Assembly (NCBI GenBank): GCA_003456455.1
Contig: DMRV01000379.1
Location: 1,211-8,666 of the forward strand
Direction of reading: 5' to 3'
Source of the DNA: Flavobacteriales bacterium
GTDB taxonomy: Bacteria > Bacteroidota > Bacteroidia > UBA10329
Length of the DNA: 7,456 nucleotides
The notes beneath the pieces are model-generated. The model was not told where the DNA came from. It saw only the letters and a list, made by a program, of their open reading frames with translations, and made no database searches. Of this stretch, positions 7,301-7,456 are shown piece after piece. Every line of letters starts with the position of its first letter. Position 1 is the first letter of the stretch. The translations under genes and the position numbers were made by a program.

Positions 7301-7316
7301 TGTGACCGCACTCACT
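7301..7316. promoter_or_regulatory. CRP/FNR-type dyad upstream of ccoS, proximal site
   Basis: TGTGACCGCACTCACT has perfect GTGA and TCAC arms around 6 bases. It matches the classical CRP pattern TGTGA-N6-TCACA at 9 of 10 defined positions. Its left half also begins TGACC. Relative to a start site near 7350, set by the candidate promoter at 7316-7345, the centre lies close to -41.5, the class II activator position. The regulator and the start site are both inferred. Confidence 0.55.
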
Positions 7317-7345
7317 TGTTATGTATAGTCGCAGTAATTTCTTTG
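7316..7345 (+). promoter_or_regulatory. Candidate Bacteroidota-type promoter for ccoS and downstream cbb3 genes
   Basis: TTG at 7316-7318 and TTTCTTTG at 7338-7345 are separated by 19 bases. Against TTG-N19-TAnnTTTG there is one mismatch, T for A at the second position of the -7 box. Transcription would start near 7350, giving a very short leader before ATG 7356. The match is modest, but the spacing places the two upstream dyads at standard activator positions, which raises confidence somewhat. Confidence 0.4.
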
Positions 7346-7355
7346 TGAAACCATC

Positions 7356-7456
7356 ATGGAAGTTATTTTTCTACTCATAGCCCTCAGTATCATAGTCGCA
7401 GTCGGATTTCTGGCTGCTTTTCTATGGGCTGTAAAATCAGGACAATACGATGACGA
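7356..7456 (+). CDS. ccoS: CcoS/FixS cbb3-type oxidase assembly protein (3' end outside window)
   Basis: Thirty-three codons are visible. They give one membrane helix beginning MEVIFLLIALSIIVAVGF, then FLWAVKSGQYDD. The family hallmark is a short N-out single-helix protein with '(F/L).WA...GQ(F/Y)DD' just after the helix, and this matches closely. CcoS is a small inner-membrane protein needed for cofactor insertion into the cbb3 oxidase catalytic subunit, working with the CcoI copper pump. Full-length members are about 50-70 residues, so roughly half is missing here. The gene starts 77 bases after ccoI, a gap that holds two dyads and a candidate promoter, so it may have its own transcript as well as read-through from ccoI. 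The downstream neighbour is expected to be ccoN (inference). Confidence 0.92.
   Translation, partial: MEVIFLLIALSIIVAVGFLAAFLWAVKSGQYDD

Noticed and set aside
7289..7302. Overlapping short inverted repeats (GTCA-N4-TGAC and CAGT-N4-ACTG) after ccoI as a terminator
   Set aside because: The stems are only 4 bases and no T-run follows. They are better explained by the cluster of TGAC/GTCA half-sites.

Overview
The window looks like chromosomal DNA from a Bacteroidota bacterium, probably of the Flavobacteriales type. The evidence is an AT-rich composition, weak or absent Shine-Dalgarno sequences, a type IX secretion C-terminal sorting tail at the left edge, and a cbb3-oxidase assembly gene order typical of that phylum. 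Every gene reads on the + strand. I see no tRNA, rRNA, CRISPR array, insertion sequence or phage gene, and no stretch over 300 bases without a gene.

Layout. Bases 1-80 hold the last 25 codons of a gene whose tail resembles a T9SS type A sorting signal. Next is a membrane transport pair: an MscS-type mechanosensitive channel (132-1004) overlapped by 8 bases by a CorA Mg2+/Co2+ channel gene (997-2067). After a 57-base gap comes a regulatory pair: a soluble PAS-PAS histidine kinase (2125-3669), then 14 bases later a response regulator in which a CheY-like receiver is fused to a complete CRP/FNR-type regulator (3684-4745). Last come the cbb3 cytochrome oxidase maturation genes: the copper P-type ATPase ccoI/fixI (4837-7278) and the start of ccoS/fixS (7356 to the window end). 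By the usual order, ccoNOQP should follow outside the window.

How they may work together. The right two thirds resembles a compact version of the rhizobial FixL-FixJ-FixK cascade, in which a PAS kinase phosphorylates a regulator that leads to a CRP/FNR factor controlling fixNOQP and fixGHIS. Here the FixJ-like receiver and the FixK-like DNA-binding protein are one polypeptide. The intergenic DNA supports the idea. A near-perfect FNR/FixK-type dyad lies ahead of ccoI, and two CRP/FNR-type dyads lie ahead of ccoS. All three share the core TGACC-N4-TCA. The regulator lacks the cysteines expected for an FNR iron-sulfur cluster and has Glu at the position of the key cAMP-binding Arg of CRP, so its signal probably comes from the kinase. 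The input sensed by the kinase is not known from the sequence.
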